DNA of 60,866 nt from an uncultured Acidimicrobiaceae bacterium (GTDB taxonomy: Bacteria; Actinomycetota; Acidimicrobiia; Spongiisociales; UBA5794), in contig CAMYIJ010000007.1 in the NCBI GenBank assembly GCA_947258375.1, positions 1-60,866 of the forward strand, read 5' to 3'. Shown one piece after another: positions 24,881 through 33,554 of the stretch (position 1 is the stretch's first letter; each line of letters starts with the position of its first letter). The translations under genes and the position numbers were made by a program. Under the pieces are notes generated by a model that saw nothing but the letters and a program-made list of their open reading frames with translations, was not told the origin of the DNA and made no database searches.

Positions 24881-25514
24881 GATCTGCGGCAACGATCCCG
24901 GCAACCTTCTCCTCACGGAAGTAGAAGAAGTGATCGCTGCCCTTGAGGATGGTCAGGTTCGCATCGATCGCGGCGGCGTACTTCCGCGTGTCGCCAACGG
25001 TCGTGAACTGATCCCGGTCGCCGATGATGATGGCCCGGGGCGCAACTGCCAGCTCGGCCTTGGGAGGCAGCGGAAGCGACCGCGTGTTGTTCACGGGTGG
25101 GGCGATCCCGACCCACGGAAGGTGGCTCTTGTCGCGGGCTTGCCAGTGCAGTGATGTGACAGCGCCGAAGCTCCAGCCGGCGACCCGTATCGGAAGTGTC
25201 GGATACGCTTGCGACGCCGCGCCAACCGCCGCCGCCACATCGTCAATCTCTCCCTCACCAAAGTCATGGGCTCCGGTGGAGCGGCCGACTCCGCGAAAGT
25301 TGAAGCGAAACACGGCGAACTCGCGTTCTACGAGCTCTTCAGCCAACGCTTGCATCAGGGGAGCATTCATTGAGCCTCGCTGGAGTGGATGGGGATGACA
25401 CAGGACAACGACGTGTTGTGGCGTTGCCGGCAGGTCCCATCGCGCTTCGAGCTCGAGCTCTGAAGCGTCGCCCGTGGGCGGCACCGTTATGACTGCTTTT
25501 TCGACGTGGGTCAT
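24864..25514 (-). CDS. Alpha/beta hydrolase, small COG2945-like type
   Basis: 216 residues. The oxyanion region is VVVLCHPHPLQRGSMNAPLM (HPHP motif), followed by FAVFRFNFRGVGRSTGAHD and the nucleophile elbow VAGWSFGAV (Ser near residue 115). The acid and base lie in AIIIGDRDQFTTVGD and GSDHFFYFREE (His). This set is typical of the small alpha/beta hydrolases annotated as CocE/DLH-related; substrate unknown. It overlaps the 3' end of the convergent small gene. Confidence 0.82.
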   Translation of the reverse strand: MTHVEKAVITVPPTGDASELELEARWDLPATPQHVVVLCHPHPLQRGSMNAPLMQALAEELVEREFAVFRFNFRGVGRSTGAHDFGEGEIDDVAAAVGAASQAYPTLPIRVAGWSFGAVTSLHWQARDKSHLPWVGIAPPVNNTRSLPLPPKAELAVAPRAIIIGDRDQFTTVGDTRKYAAAIDANLTILKGSDHFFYFREEKVAGIVAADLSEPT

Positions 25515-25548
25515 GGCCTTTGGCGCTTCCTGGGTTCGCTCGTGTGGC

Positions 25549-25644
25549 TCAGAGCCTGGCCAGCCAGACTGCGGACGCCACGAGTATCGCGAGTCCTGTG
25601 ATCAAGGAGGCCAGGATTAGATATCGGGTCTGCACGAGGATCAT
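25549..25644 (-). CDS. Possible small transmembrane peptide (31 aa)
   Basis: ATG 25644 (or GTG 25671 for 40 aa) encodes MILVQTRYLILASLITG and ILVASAVWLARL, one strong membrane helix flanked by Arg. It is 34 bp upstream of the hydrolase in the same direction. No ribosome site is obvious; kept only because the hydrophobic pattern is unusual for noncoding GC-rich DNA. Confidence 0.3.
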   Translation of the reverse strand: MILVQTRYLILASLITGLAILVASAVWLARL

Positions 25645-25724
25645 GTTGGCAGGCGGCGGGAGTAGTCGCACAGCGAAGCGCTAGCATCGCGCTGGCATCG
25701 GGCTGTTCACCACTCGGAGGTATC

Positions 25725-27095
25725 TTGTACGACGTCGCAATTATCGGGGGCGGCCCCGGGGGCTACGCCGCTGCCCTTTATGCCCACAATTTTGGTCTGT
25801 CGGTTGCCCTGGTGGAGAAGGACGAAGTCGGGGGAACCTGCTTGCTCCGGGGCTGTATTCCAGCCAAGGCCTGGCTTCAAGCCGCCCACGTCTACTCCAT
25901 GGTGAAACGTGCCGGCGAGTTCGGGGTCGTCAGCTCTGAGCCGACAGTCGACTGGCCCACCGCACTGGAACGGAAGAACAAGGTCGTGACGGGGCTGGTC
26001 AAGGGTCTCGGCGGACTTCTCAAGGCTCGTGGCGTCGAAGTGATCAATGGGTATGGCGCCCTCAAGGACGGCGGCGTCGAGGTGACGGCTACCGACCTGA
26101 GCACCTCGCGTCTCGAGGCTACCAACGTGATTCTGGCTACCGGCTCGGTTCCGCGAAGCATCCCGGGATACGAGATCGACGGGAACCGTATCGTGAGCAG
26201 CGCCCACGCCCTCGACTGGCAGGAGCGCCCTGAACGGGTGGCCATCATCGGTGGCGGGGTGATCGGGTGTGAGTTTGCTTCGCTTCTCGGCGACTTTGGG
26301 AGCGAGGTTCACCTCTTTGAAGCTCTCGATCAGCTGCTACCGGAAATGGATGCCGACGCCGTCAAGACGCTCGACCGATCGCTGCGCAAGAAGAAAGTGA
26401 AGGTCAGGACCTCGACCTCCGTGGGCGCACCCGAAATGCTCGAAGGGGGAGTGCGGGTTCCGTTCGGCGATGAATCTGTCGAAGTCGATGCCGTGCTGGT
26501 TGCCGTCGGCCGGGCGCCGGTCACCGATGGAGTCGGCCTGGAACTCACCAGCGCCGTTGTCGATCGCGGGTTTGTCGAGGTCGATCTCGCCACGATGCAG
26601 ACCGCCGAGCCACACCTGTTCGCGGTTGGGGACATCGTTGCGAACACGCCGCAACTCGCTCACGCCGGGTTCGCTGAGGGCATCTCGGCAATCACGTACA
26701 TCGCTACCGGTGAAGCGGCTCCAGTCGACTACAACGCGATTCCGCTCGTTGTGTACACCGATCCGGAAGTGGCCCACGTCGGCCTTTCCGAAACGCAGGC
26801 GAGATCCCAGGAACGCGACATCACCGTCACGAGCCATGGGATGCGCGGCGTGGGTCGGGCAATCATCCAGGGCGAGGTTGGGGGTATCGTCAAACTGGTG
26901 GCCGAAACGGATGGGCCCGTTCTGGGTGCAACCGTCTCGGGCCCTGGAGCCGGCGAGATGATCCACGAACTGATGTACACAGTGGCCTGGGAGGCGCTTC
27001 CCGAGGAGGCCGCGGCCTATATTCATGCCCACCCCACAGTCTCGGAGGCGATCGGCGAGACTCTGCTCAGCGCAAGCGGCCGGAGCCTGCACTGA
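25725..27095 (+). CDS. lpdA: Dihydrolipoyl dehydrogenase (E3)
   Basis: 456 residues, flavoprotein disulfide reductase. FAD motif DVAIIGGGPGGYAAALYA; redox disulfide GGTCLLRGCIPAK (Cys39 and Cys44); NAD motif VAIIGGGVIGCEFASLLGDF; second FAD motif PHLFAVGDIV; C-terminal active-site AAAYIHAHPTVSEAI with the HxHP base. It reoxidises dihydrolipoamide of E2 in 2-oxoacid dehydrogenase complexes. Start is TTG 25725 directly after CGGAGG. It is followed 23 bp later by E2, so the two are one operon. E1 is not in the window. Confidence 0.95.
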   Translation: MYDVAIIGGGPGGYAAALYAHNFGLSVALVEKDEVGGTCLLRGCIPAKAWLQAAHVYSMVKRAGEFGVVSSEPTVDWPTALERKNKVVTGLVKGLGGLLKARGVEVINGYGALKDGGVEVTATDLSTSRLEATNVILATGSVPRSIPGYEIDGNRIVSSAHALDWQERPERVAIIGGGVIGCEFASLLGDFGSEVHLFEALDQLLPEMDADAVKTLDRSLRKKKVKVRTSTSVGAPEMLEGGVRVPFGDESVEVDAVLVAVGRAPVTDGVGLELTSAVVDRGFVEVDLATMQTAEPHLFAVGDIVANTPQLAHAGFAEGISAITYIATGEAAPVDYNAIPLVVYTDPEVAHVGLSETQARSQERDITVTSHGMRGVGRAIIQGEVGGIVKLVAETDGPVLGATVSGPGAGEMIHELMYTVAWEALPEEAAAYIHAHPTVSEAIGETLLSASGRSLH

Positions 27096-27118
27096 TGGTC
27101 CACAGGAGGATTCTTTAG

Positions 27119-28828
27119 ATGGCAGTGACCGTCTCGATGCCACAGCTCGGCGAAACAGTGACCGAGGGGACGATTCTCAGTTGGGCCAAACAGGTCGGCG
27201 ACACGATCGCCGAGGACGAGGTTCTTCTCGAGATTTCCACCGACAAAGTCGACACGGAGGTCCCGTCTCCGGCCGGTGGAGTCATCCAGGAGATCCTGGT
27301 ACCCGAGGGCGAAACCGTTGAGGTGGGTACCCCACTTGTAATTATTGCCGATCCCGCCGAGGCCGTAACGGCCGTGGAACCGGCAGCACCAGCCGACGCA
27401 GCCGTTCCCGCGGAGCCGGCCGCTGCCGCCCCCGCCGAGCCGGATGTGGCACCGCCCGCCGAGCCCGATGTAGCACCGCCCGCCGAGCCGGATGTGGCAC
27501 CGCCCGCCGAGCCGGATGTGACCATCGAGATGTCCCCGGCACCGGACACGCCTGCTGCGCCAGCTCCGGCAGCCGTGGCGGCTGAGCCGGCCTCACCCCC
27601 GCCGCCGGGGTCGCCCGCAGTCGCGGCGGCCGCGGCCGGAGTGATGAGCGGGCCACGCCGGGCGGTTCTCTCCCCGGTGGTGCGCCGTCTCGCCACCGAA
27701 CACGGAATCGACCTCACCCATGTTCCCGGCACCGGTGAGGGCGGCCGGATCTCCCGCAAAGACGTGATGGACTACATCGCCGGCGGTGGACCCAAGGTCA
27801 CCTTCGAGCCGGCGGGCGACGCGGCGCCGGCCCCCGAAGCCCCGGCTCCCGCGGCACCGCCCGCAGTCGTGCCGGAGCCTCCCGTTGTGGCGCCGCCTGA
27901 GGTGGAGGCTCCTGCTGTGGAGGCACCTGTCGTGGAAGCCCCGGCTCCCGCGGCACCGCCCGCAGTCGTGCCGGAGCCTCCCGTTGTGGCGCCGCCTGAG
28001 GTGGAGGCACCTGTCGTGGAAGCCCCGGCGCCCGCTGCGGTTGTGCCGGAGCCGCCCCCCGCCGCACCAGCACCGGCCCCGGCTCCCGCGGCCCGGCCCG
28101 TTGCCGAGAGCGACGAAGTGGTACAGCTGTCGCGGCTCCGTACCCGGATCGCCGAGAACATGACCAACGCCAAGCGAACGGCGGCCCACGTGTGGACCTC
28201 TGTGGAGGTTGACTTCGAGAAGGTCGAGCGGGTTCGCCAGGCCTACAAGGGCGAATTCAAGGAGCGTGAAGGCTTCTCGCTGACCTACCTGCCGTTCATC
28301 TCACGGGCCGTGATTGACGCCCTCGAGGAGTTCCCGGTCGTCAACAGCTCCTTCCGCCTCGATGAGGGCACCCAGACCTTCCATTCCCGGGTGAACCTCG
28401 GCATTGCCGTCGACATGAACCAGAAGGGTCTGGTGGTGGTCACAATCAAGGAGGCTGATGGGCTGCGCCTGACCGGGATCGCCAGGGCGATTCGGGAGAA
28501 GGCTTTGCGCGCCCGCGAGGGCAACCTCGAGCCGGACGACATCTCCGGTTCGACCTTCACGATCACCAATCCCGGGCCGTTCGGGTCCTACATGTCGGCG
28601 CCGATCATCAATGTGCCGAACGTGGGGCTGCTGTCCACGGACACAGTTGTGAAACGGCCGGTCGTGATTACCGACGAGTTCGGTCGTGACAGCATCGGGA
28701 TTCGCCACATCGGATACCTGGGGCTCAGCTGGGACCATCGGGCCTTTGATGGATCCACCGCGACACTCTTCCTCGGCAGGATCAAGGACAACATCCAGAC
28801 CTGGGATTGGGAGCAAGAGCTCTCGTGA
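27119..28828 (+). CDS. 2-oxoacid dehydrogenase E2 (dihydrolipoamide acyltransferase)
   Basis: 569 residues. Lipoyl domain 1-78 with the lipoylated Lys43 in EISTDKVDTEVPSP. A long Ala/Pro-rich linker with internal repeats, then the E3/E1-binding domain (about 180-220: VRRLATEHGIDLTHVPGTG), a second repetitive linker (about 230-335) and the catalytic domain (about 335-569) ending SWDHRAFDGSTATLFLGRI, the HRxxDG active site. It transfers the acyl group to CoA; substrate (2-oxoglutarate, branched-chain or pyruvate) cannot be settled without E1. AGGAGGA precedes ATG 27119. Its stop overlaps lipBA. Confidence 0.92.
   Translation: MAVTVSMPQLGETVTEGTILSWAKQVGDTIAEDEVLLEISTDKVDTEVPSPAGGVIQEILVPEGETVEVGTPLVIIADPAEAVTAVEPAAPADAAVPAEPAAAAPAEPDVAPPAEPDVAPPAEPDVAPPAEPDVTIEMSPAPDTPAAPAPAAVAAEPASPPPPGSPAVAAAAAGVMSGPRRAVLSPVVRRLATEHGIDLTHVPGTGEGGRISRKDVMDYIAGGGPKVTFEPAGDAAPAPEAPAPAAPPAVVPEPPVVAPPEVEAPAVEAPVVEAPAPAAPPAVVPEPPVVAPPEVEAPVVEAPAPAAVVPEPPPAAPAPAPAPAARPVAESDEVVQLSRLRTRIAENMTNAKRTAAHVWTSVEVDFEKVERVRQAYKGEFKEREGFSLTYLPFISRAVIDALEEFPVVNSSFRLDEGTQTFHSRVNLGIAVDMNQKGLVVVTIKEADGLRLTGIARAIREKALRAREGNLEPDDISGSTFTITNPGPFGSYMSAPIINVPNVGLLSTDTVVKRPVVITDEFGRDSIGIRHIGYLGLSWDHRAFDGSTATLFLGRIKDNIQTWDWEQELS
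27437..27520 (+). repeat. 24-bp tandem repeat in the first E2 linker
   Basis: About 3.5 units of 24 bp (starting 27437, 27461, 27485, 27509) encode repeated EPDVAPPA. Units 1 and 3 are identical; unit 2 differs at two bases. Confidence 0.9.
27836..28008 (+). repeat. 74-bp direct repeat in the second E2 linker
   Basis: 27836-27909 and 27935-28008 are identical over 74 bp with a period of 99 bp (33 codons). The shared coding is EAPAPAAPPAVVPEP followed by PVVAPPEVEA. The perfect match suggests a recent in-frame duplication. Confidence 0.9.
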
Positions 28829-30489
28829 GCCCTGCGGCGCTCGCGCCGGCCGAACGGCAGCGGGTTCGCTGGCTGGGGCGGGTCGACTACGACGAAGCGT
28901 GGGATTTGCAGCGCGCCATCTGGGAGGGTCGCGTCCAGGAGCGGATTCGTGATGACTACCTGCTCCTGCTCGAGCACGACCACGTCTACACGGTCGGCCG
29001 GAACGGCGACGGTTCGAATCTCCTGCTGGCAGCCGAAGCGCTCGAGCCCCTCGGGGCGGTCCTGCGCGACGTCGATCGCGGTGGCGACATCACCTATCAC
29101 GGTCCGGGCCAGCTGGTCGGCTATCCGATCCAGGCGGTTCGCCGGTTGCCGCGGGGGTACGACATGGTGGGGCATGTCCGCCGAATCGAGGAGATGCTGA
29201 TCGCGACCCTGGCGGATCTGGGCGTCGCGGCCTGGGCGGAGGAGGGTTACACCGGCGTGTGGACGGCCGAAGGGAAAGTCGCGGCGATCGGAGTCCGGGT
29301 GGCCCGGGGTGTGTCCATGCACGGGTTCGCCCTCAATGTTGACCCGGATCTCGACTACTTCACGAGGATCATCCCGTGTGGAATCAGCGATCGTCCCGTG
29401 ACCAGCCTCACGGCCCTCCTCGGGAAACGGATCAGCCTCGAAGAAGTAATCGAAGCTCTCATACCGCACGCCTCGCGGGTGCTCGGGGAGGCGCCGGCCG
29501 AGGTTCAACTGGGTGCATTCTCCCGGGGCACCGGCCGCGGGTTTGATGTCGATGAGATGCTGGCGGCCGGCGTGTTCGCGCCGCAGGACCCGGCCGAGGC
29601 GCCGCTCCTGATCCGTGGTGTGTTGGCCGGAGAACCGGAGCGCCCCGACTGGATGCGCGTGAAGGCGCGTCTGGACACCGACGGCTACATGGACCTCAAG
29701 AAGCTCATGCGGGGCCTCGAGTTGAACACCGTGTGCGAAGAGGCTGGATGTCCCAACATCTATGAGTGCTGGGAAGAGGGTACGGCCACGCTCATGCTGC
29801 TCGGAGACAGATGCACCCGCGCCTGTGCCTTCTGTGACGTGACGACCGGCCGCCCCGGCGAGGTCGACCTCGACGAGCCGAAGCGGGCCGCCGCAGCGAT
29901 TGCGGCATTGGAGCTACGCCATGCCGTGTTGACGTCCGTCAACCGCGACGACCTGCCGGACGGTGGAGCCGCGGTATTCGCTGAGACCATCCGTCGCATT
30001 CGTGACGAGCTCCCCGAATGCGACGTCGAAGTATTGATACCCGACTTCAAGGGCGACGCCGCTGCGCTGCACACGGTAATGGATGCCGCCCCATCGGTCC
30101 TCAACCACAACACCGAGACCGTGCTTCGGCTTCAGCGAGACATCCGGACTGCAGCCAACTACGGCCGGTCCCTGGCGTTGCTGGCACGCGCCAAGTGGGC
30201 CAATCCGGCCGGAACCGTCAAGTCGGGCCTGATCGTCGGCATGGGCGAGACCGAGGAAGAGGTTCTGGGGGCCCTCGCCGACCTCCGCGCCGTCGGTGTC
30301 GACATTGTCACAGTCGGGCAATACCTGCGGCCGACGGCTCGTCACCGCAGGATCGATCGCTACGTCGATCCGGCCGAGTTTGCTCGCTACGCCACCGAGG
30401 GGGAACGGCTCGGGCTGCCCCACGTGGAATCGGGACCGCTGGTGCGTTCTTCCTACCATGCCCGCGATTCCCTTGGTGCGGCCAAGTGA
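28825..30489 (+). CDS. lipB-lipA: LipB-LipA fusion: octanoyltransferase plus lipoyl synthase
   Basis: One uninterrupted 554-residue frame. Residues about 10-225 are LipB: GRNGDGSNLL, RGGDITYHGPGQLVGYPI, Lys151 in EGKVAAIGVRV and Cys185 in RIIPCGISD, the acyl-transfer dyad. Residues about 262-554 are LipA: auxiliary cluster CEEAGCPNIYEC (Cys304, 309, 315), radical SAM CTRACAFC (Cys330, 334, 337), and the C-terminal RSSYHA serine motif. The two normally separate enzymes attach octanoate to E2 and insert two sulfurs. GTG 28825 overlaps the E2 stop (GTGA). All key residues of both halves are present, so I expect a bifunctional enzyme; separate translation of LipA from an internal start cannot be excluded. 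Confidence 0.93.
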   Translation: MSPAALAPAERQRVRWLGRVDYDEAWDLQRAIWEGRVQERIRDDYLLLLEHDHVYTVGRNGDGSNLLLAAEALEPLGAVLRDVDRGGDITYHGPGQLVGYPIQAVRRLPRGYDMVGHVRRIEEMLIATLADLGVAAWAEEGYTGVWTAEGKVAAIGVRVARGVSMHGFALNVDPDLDYFTRIIPCGISDRPVTSLTALLGKRISLEEVIEALIPHASRVLGEAPAEVQLGAFSRGTGRGFDVDEMLAAGVFAPQDPAEAPLLIRGVLAGEPERPDWMRVKARLDTDGYMDLKKLMRGLELNTVCEEAGCPNIYECWEEGTATLMLLGDRCTRACAFCDVTTGRPGEVDLDEPKRAAAAIAALELRHAVLTSVNRDDLPDGGAAVFAETIRRIRDELPECDVEVLIPDFKGDAAALHTVMDAAPSVLNHNTETVLRLQRDIRTAANYGRSLALLARAKWANPAGTVKSGLIVGMGETEEEVLGALADLRAVGVDIVTVGQYLRPTARHRRIDRYVDPAEFARYATEGERLGLPHVESGPLVRSSYHARDSLGAAK

Positions 30490-30520
30490 CGGGGTGCGTT
30501 GCAGTGCCGGGTGCCACGAA

Positions 30521-31624
30521 GTGACGGCCGCAAGCGTGGCGGATGCCGGCTACGGGGGAAGGATCCGGCGGGCGCGCCAGGTCATGGAGGAGCAGGGGAT
30601 CGATGTGCTGCTGCTTTCGATCGGTTCCGATCTGCCCTACCTGACCGGCTACGAGGCGATGCCGCTGGAGCGGCTCACCATGGGCGTTATCACCCAGGCC
30701 GACGCGACGCTGGTGGTACCGCAGCTCGAGGCGCCGCGAGTGGTCGAGCGCGCCGCTTTTGAGCTCGTGCCGTGGGCCGAGACCGAGGATCCGATTGCCA
30801 TAGTCGGTCGTCTGATGGGGTCATCGCGGGCGATCGCCGTCGGTGCCCAAACCTGGGCGCGGTTCCTGATCAGCCTGCAGGCGGCCGCGCCGACCGCCCG
30901 ATTCACCGACGCCACGGCAGTCATGCGCCCGCTGCGGATCATCAAGGATGATGACGAGATCGAGCTGCTGCGCCGGGCCGGGGCCGCGGCAGATCGAGTT
31001 GTCGAGCGGCTGCATGACCTCCGCTTCAGCGGCAAGTCCGAGTCGGCTCTGGCACGTGAGGTGATGGAGATGACCGTCGAAGAGGGCCATGACACGGCGG
31101 CGTTCCAGGTCGTCGCTTCCGGGCCGAACGCGGCCTCGCCCCATCATGAACCGGGAGGCCGCCAGATCACCCCGGGTGACTGTGTTGTGATCGATTTTGG
31201 GGGGCGGGTTGGCGGTTACTGCTCCGACACGACTCGCACTTTCCACGTCGGAGAACCGGCTGGTGATTTCGCCGAGGCGTTTGAGGCTCTCCATGGTGCG
31301 CAACTGGCCGGAACCGCGGCTGCGGCGCCCGGCGCCGCCGCCCACGATGTCGACCGCGCCGCCCGGAGTGTGCTCGATGATGCCGGCTGGGGTGATTGGT
31401 TCATTCATCGCACCGGACACGGCATCGGTCTCGACGCCCACGAAGACCCGTATCTCGTCGAGGGCAACACCGAGATTCTGCGGCCGGGCATGGCCTTCTC
31501 AGTCGAGCCGGGCGTCTATGTTGCCGGCAAGTGGGGCATGCGGATCGAAGACATCGTGGTGTGCACGACCGCCGGCAACGAAACGCTCAACAACTCGCCC
31601 CGCCGGCTGGCGATCGTCGAGTAG
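30521..31624 (+). CDS. M24 metallopeptidase (Xaa-Pro aminopeptidase/dipeptidase type)
   Basis: 367 residues. N-terminal creatinase-like domain (DVLLLSIGSDLPYLTGYEAMP) and C-terminal pita-bread domain with all metal ligands: VVIDFGGRVGGYCSDTTRT (two Asp), HRTGHGIGLDAHE (His), AFSVEPGVY (Glu), RIEDIVV (Glu). It removes residues next to proline or acts as a dipeptidase. Upstream in-frame GTGs exist (30494); I use GTG 30521, with modest support. 31 bp after lipBA, same strand, so probably one operon although functionally unrelated. Confidence 0.88.
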   Translation: MTAASVADAGYGGRIRRARQVMEEQGIDVLLLSIGSDLPYLTGYEAMPLERLTMGVITQADATLVVPQLEAPRVVERAAFELVPWAETEDPIAIVGRLMGSSRAIAVGAQTWARFLISLQAAAPTARFTDATAVMRPLRIIKDDDEIELLRRAGAAADRVVERLHDLRFSGKSESALAREVMEMTVEEGHDTAAFQVVASGPNAASPHHEPGGRQITPGDCVVIDFGGRVGGYCSDTTRTFHVGEPAGDFAEAFEALHGAQLAGTAAAAPGAAAHDVDRAARSVLDDAGWGDWFIHRTGHGIGLDAHEDPYLVEGNTEILRPGMAFSVEPGVYVAGKWGMRIEDIVVCTTAGNETLNNSPRRLAIVE

Positions 31625-31637
31625 GAGGCTCACCGCG

Positions 31638-32435
31638 ATGCAGGGCGCCCGACCGATTCCCCGAACCGTCGACGTTTTTGGCACCCGGGTCGGCGCGACG
31701 TCGCTCGATGAGGCGACCGTCCGGATCCTCGACTGGGCGGAACAGGGCGGTGGCCGATACGTCTGTTGTGCCGACGCCCACATGGTCGTGCGGGGAGCGT
31801 ACAACTCCGACTACCGCGCCATCGTGAATCGGGCCGACCTCGTCACGCCGGATGGCCAGCCAATTGCCTGGTGGATGGCTCACACAGCCGGGGGCCCGCA
31901 GGACCGGGTGGCCGGGCCCGATCTGATGCTGGCGGTTTGTGACGCGGCCGCCCGCCGGGGGACGCCAATCGGCCTCTACGGCAGTACGGAGGAGATTCTC
32001 GAGTCTCTCCTTCGTGATCTGACGGCCCGTTTTCCCGGGCTCCCCATCACGTTCTCCTATTCGCCTCCGTTTCGGCCGCTCACGCCCGCCGAGGACGCCG
32101 CAGTCGCCAAGCAGATAGAGGAATCGGGGGCCAAGATCCTGTTCGTTGCCCTCGGATGCCCGAAACAGGAGCGGTGGGCGGCCGGCCATACCCATCTCCC
32201 CGTCGTGTCGATTGCCGTTGGCTGGGCGTTCGCCATCCATGCTGGTGAATCGTCGCGGGCCCCCGACTGGATGCAGCGCGCCGGGCTCGAGACGCTGTAT
32301 CAGATCGCAATCGAACCCAATCGGATGTTGCGCTACGCCTGGGTCGTGCCCAGTTTCCTTGGATTCGTGGCGGCGGCGCTGCTCGGCGAACTGCGCGCCG
32401 GCCTGCGGCGCCGGATCAAGGAGAGACGCCGCTAG
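31638..32435 (+). CDS. WecG/TagA/CpsF-family glycosyltransferase
   Basis: 265 residues. Family blocks: YVCCADAHMVVRGAYNSDY, ADLVTPDGQPIAWWM (catalytic Asp region), RVAGPDLMLAVCDAAARRGTPIGLYGS, ILFVALGCPKQERW and SIAVGWAFAIHAGE. These GT26 enzymes add a sugar to lipid-linked carriers for exopolysaccharide or wall teichoic acid synthesis. AGGAGG upstream supports ATG 31638. Its stop shares CTAG with the stop of the convergent polysaccharide deacetylase, which fits a surface glycan role. Confidence 0.9.
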   Translation: MQGARPIPRTVDVFGTRVGATSLDEATVRILDWAEQGGGRYVCCADAHMVVRGAYNSDYRAIVNRADLVTPDGQPIAWWMAHTAGGPQDRVAGPDLMLAVCDAAARRGTPIGLYGSTEEILESLLRDLTARFPGLPITFSYSPPFRPLTPAEDAAVAKQIEESGAKILFVALGCPKQERWAAGHTHLPVVSIAVGWAFAIHAGESSRAPDWMQRAGLETLYQIAIEPNRMLRYAWVVPSFLGFVAAALLGELRAGLRRRIKERRR

Positions 32436-33292
32436 CCGGCGTCGCTCGTTGCCAGAGCCAGGACGTCTCCGCAGGTTGACCAGTTGTACCGGCGGAGCAG
32501 CTCTACCAGTTTCTGCTTGGTCCGGGTCGTGCCAATAGTCGCGGCCAGCCGGCGTTTCGGCGGCAGGCCGGCCGTTGGGACGTCCGCGGCGAAGTCGCGC
32601 GGGTGCAGGTAGACGACTGTCGGCTGATCACGGGCGCCAAGGCGATTGATTCCCCACTTGATGAGCGGCATCGGCATCAGCCGTAGGTAGCCACCGCCGG
32701 AGAAACGTGTCGACAGCGGCCCCAGCGGCAGGATGCTGACCGGGAGCTCCCGAATGGTGCCTCCCGACTCCAACTCGAAGAGATGGCCGCCCGGCTCGAC
32801 GTGATAACCCGAGCCGTTTCGGGCAACGGGATAGAGACTCGCATCGAACTCGATGCCGAGATCCACCAGGGACTCGAGTGCCCACTCCGTGCCCGGTCGG
32901 ATGGAGAACGAGGGTGCCCGGAATCCCCGCACGGCCGCTCCTCCGGCGAACTCGATGGCAGCGACCGACCGCTTCAGGTCGGATGTGAACTCATCGCGGT
33001 CGAGGTCGGTGACCATCCGATGCAGGTGGGAATGGGTACCCAGTTCGTGTCCCTCATCGACGATCCGGGCGACCAGGCGCGGGTATCGTTCGGCGACCCA
33101 GCCCACGACGAAGAACGTTGCCCGGACGTTCGCGTCGGAGCACACCTGCAGGATCTCGTCCGTGTAGCGCTCGACCAGGGACGGTAGCGAATCCCAGTTG
33201 TCGTGATCGTCGAGACCTTCCACCCCCTGCATGTGGAACCAGTCCTCGATGTCGAAGGAAAGCGCGTGGATCAGATCAGTCGACCGCGTCAC
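32432..33292 (-). CDS. Polysaccharide deacetylase, XrtA/DUF3473-like
   Basis: 286 residues from GTG 33292 (frame extends to 33340 without support). NodB domain: HALSFDIEDWFHMQGV with the catalytic Asp, RATFFVVGWVAERYP, ELGTHSHLHRM with HxxxH zinc ligands, RGFRAPSFSIRPGTEWAL. The C-terminal FSGGGYLRLMPMPLIKWG and VVYLHPRDF are typical of the DUF3473-type deacetylases found with exosortase/EPS loci. It would deacetylate a surface polysaccharide. Adjacent convergent WecG-type gene agrees. No exosortase seen. Confidence 0.85.
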   Translation of the reverse strand: MTRSTDLIHALSFDIEDWFHMQGVEGLDDHDNWDSLPSLVERYTDEILQVCSDANVRATFFVVGWVAERYPRLVARIVDEGHELGTHSHLHRMVTDLDRDEFTSDLKRSVAAIEFAGGAAVRGFRAPSFSIRPGTEWALESLVDLGIEFDASLYPVARNGSGYHVEPGGHLFELESGGTIRELPVSILPLGPLSTRFSGGGYLRLMPMPLIKWGINRLGARDQPTVVYLHPRDFAADVPTAGLPPKRRLAATIGTTRTKQKLVELLRRYNWSTCGDVLALATSDAG

Positions 33293-33456
33293 GACGTCCC
33301 CCCACCGCCCGAATCCGCAAAGTGGTGGTGCACCGGCCACCCTCGTAAACGACTCCGCTACGTAGAGTCGTGGAGTAAGAACACACTTGACCTACTTCCC
33401 CCATACCCTGCTTGCCCTTGCACCGATATGTCGTGTTTCTGACTATAGCGAGCAGG

Positions 33457-33483
33457 CACCTGCGCGCGCCAGGTGGTTTTTTT
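33457..33483 (+). terminator. Rho-independent terminator upstream of transketolase
   Basis: Hairpin CACCTG / CAGGTG (33457-33462 and 33470-33475, loop CGCGCGC), one G, then seven T (33477-33483). It reads in the plus direction, yet the nearest upstream gene is on the minus strand and transketolase starts at 33555. It may end a short leader or small RNA that starts in 33300-33440. A hairpin at 33349-33371 (7-bp stem) lies within that stretch. Confidence 0.55.
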
Positions 33484-33554
33484 CCCGTGGGATGAGCCGG
33501 GTACGCTGCGTTCCGCCCGGTCGATGCCACCGGCGTGATTACCTGAGGAGCAGT

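Noticed and set aside
25725..28828. Complete pyruvate or 2-oxoglutarate dehydrogenase operon
   Set aside because: Only E3 and E2 are present; neither E1 type is in the window, so the complex cannot be named.
28588..29508. 306-codon minus-strand frame opposite E2/LipB
   Set aside because: Shadow of two genes with intact active sites; no domain recognised.
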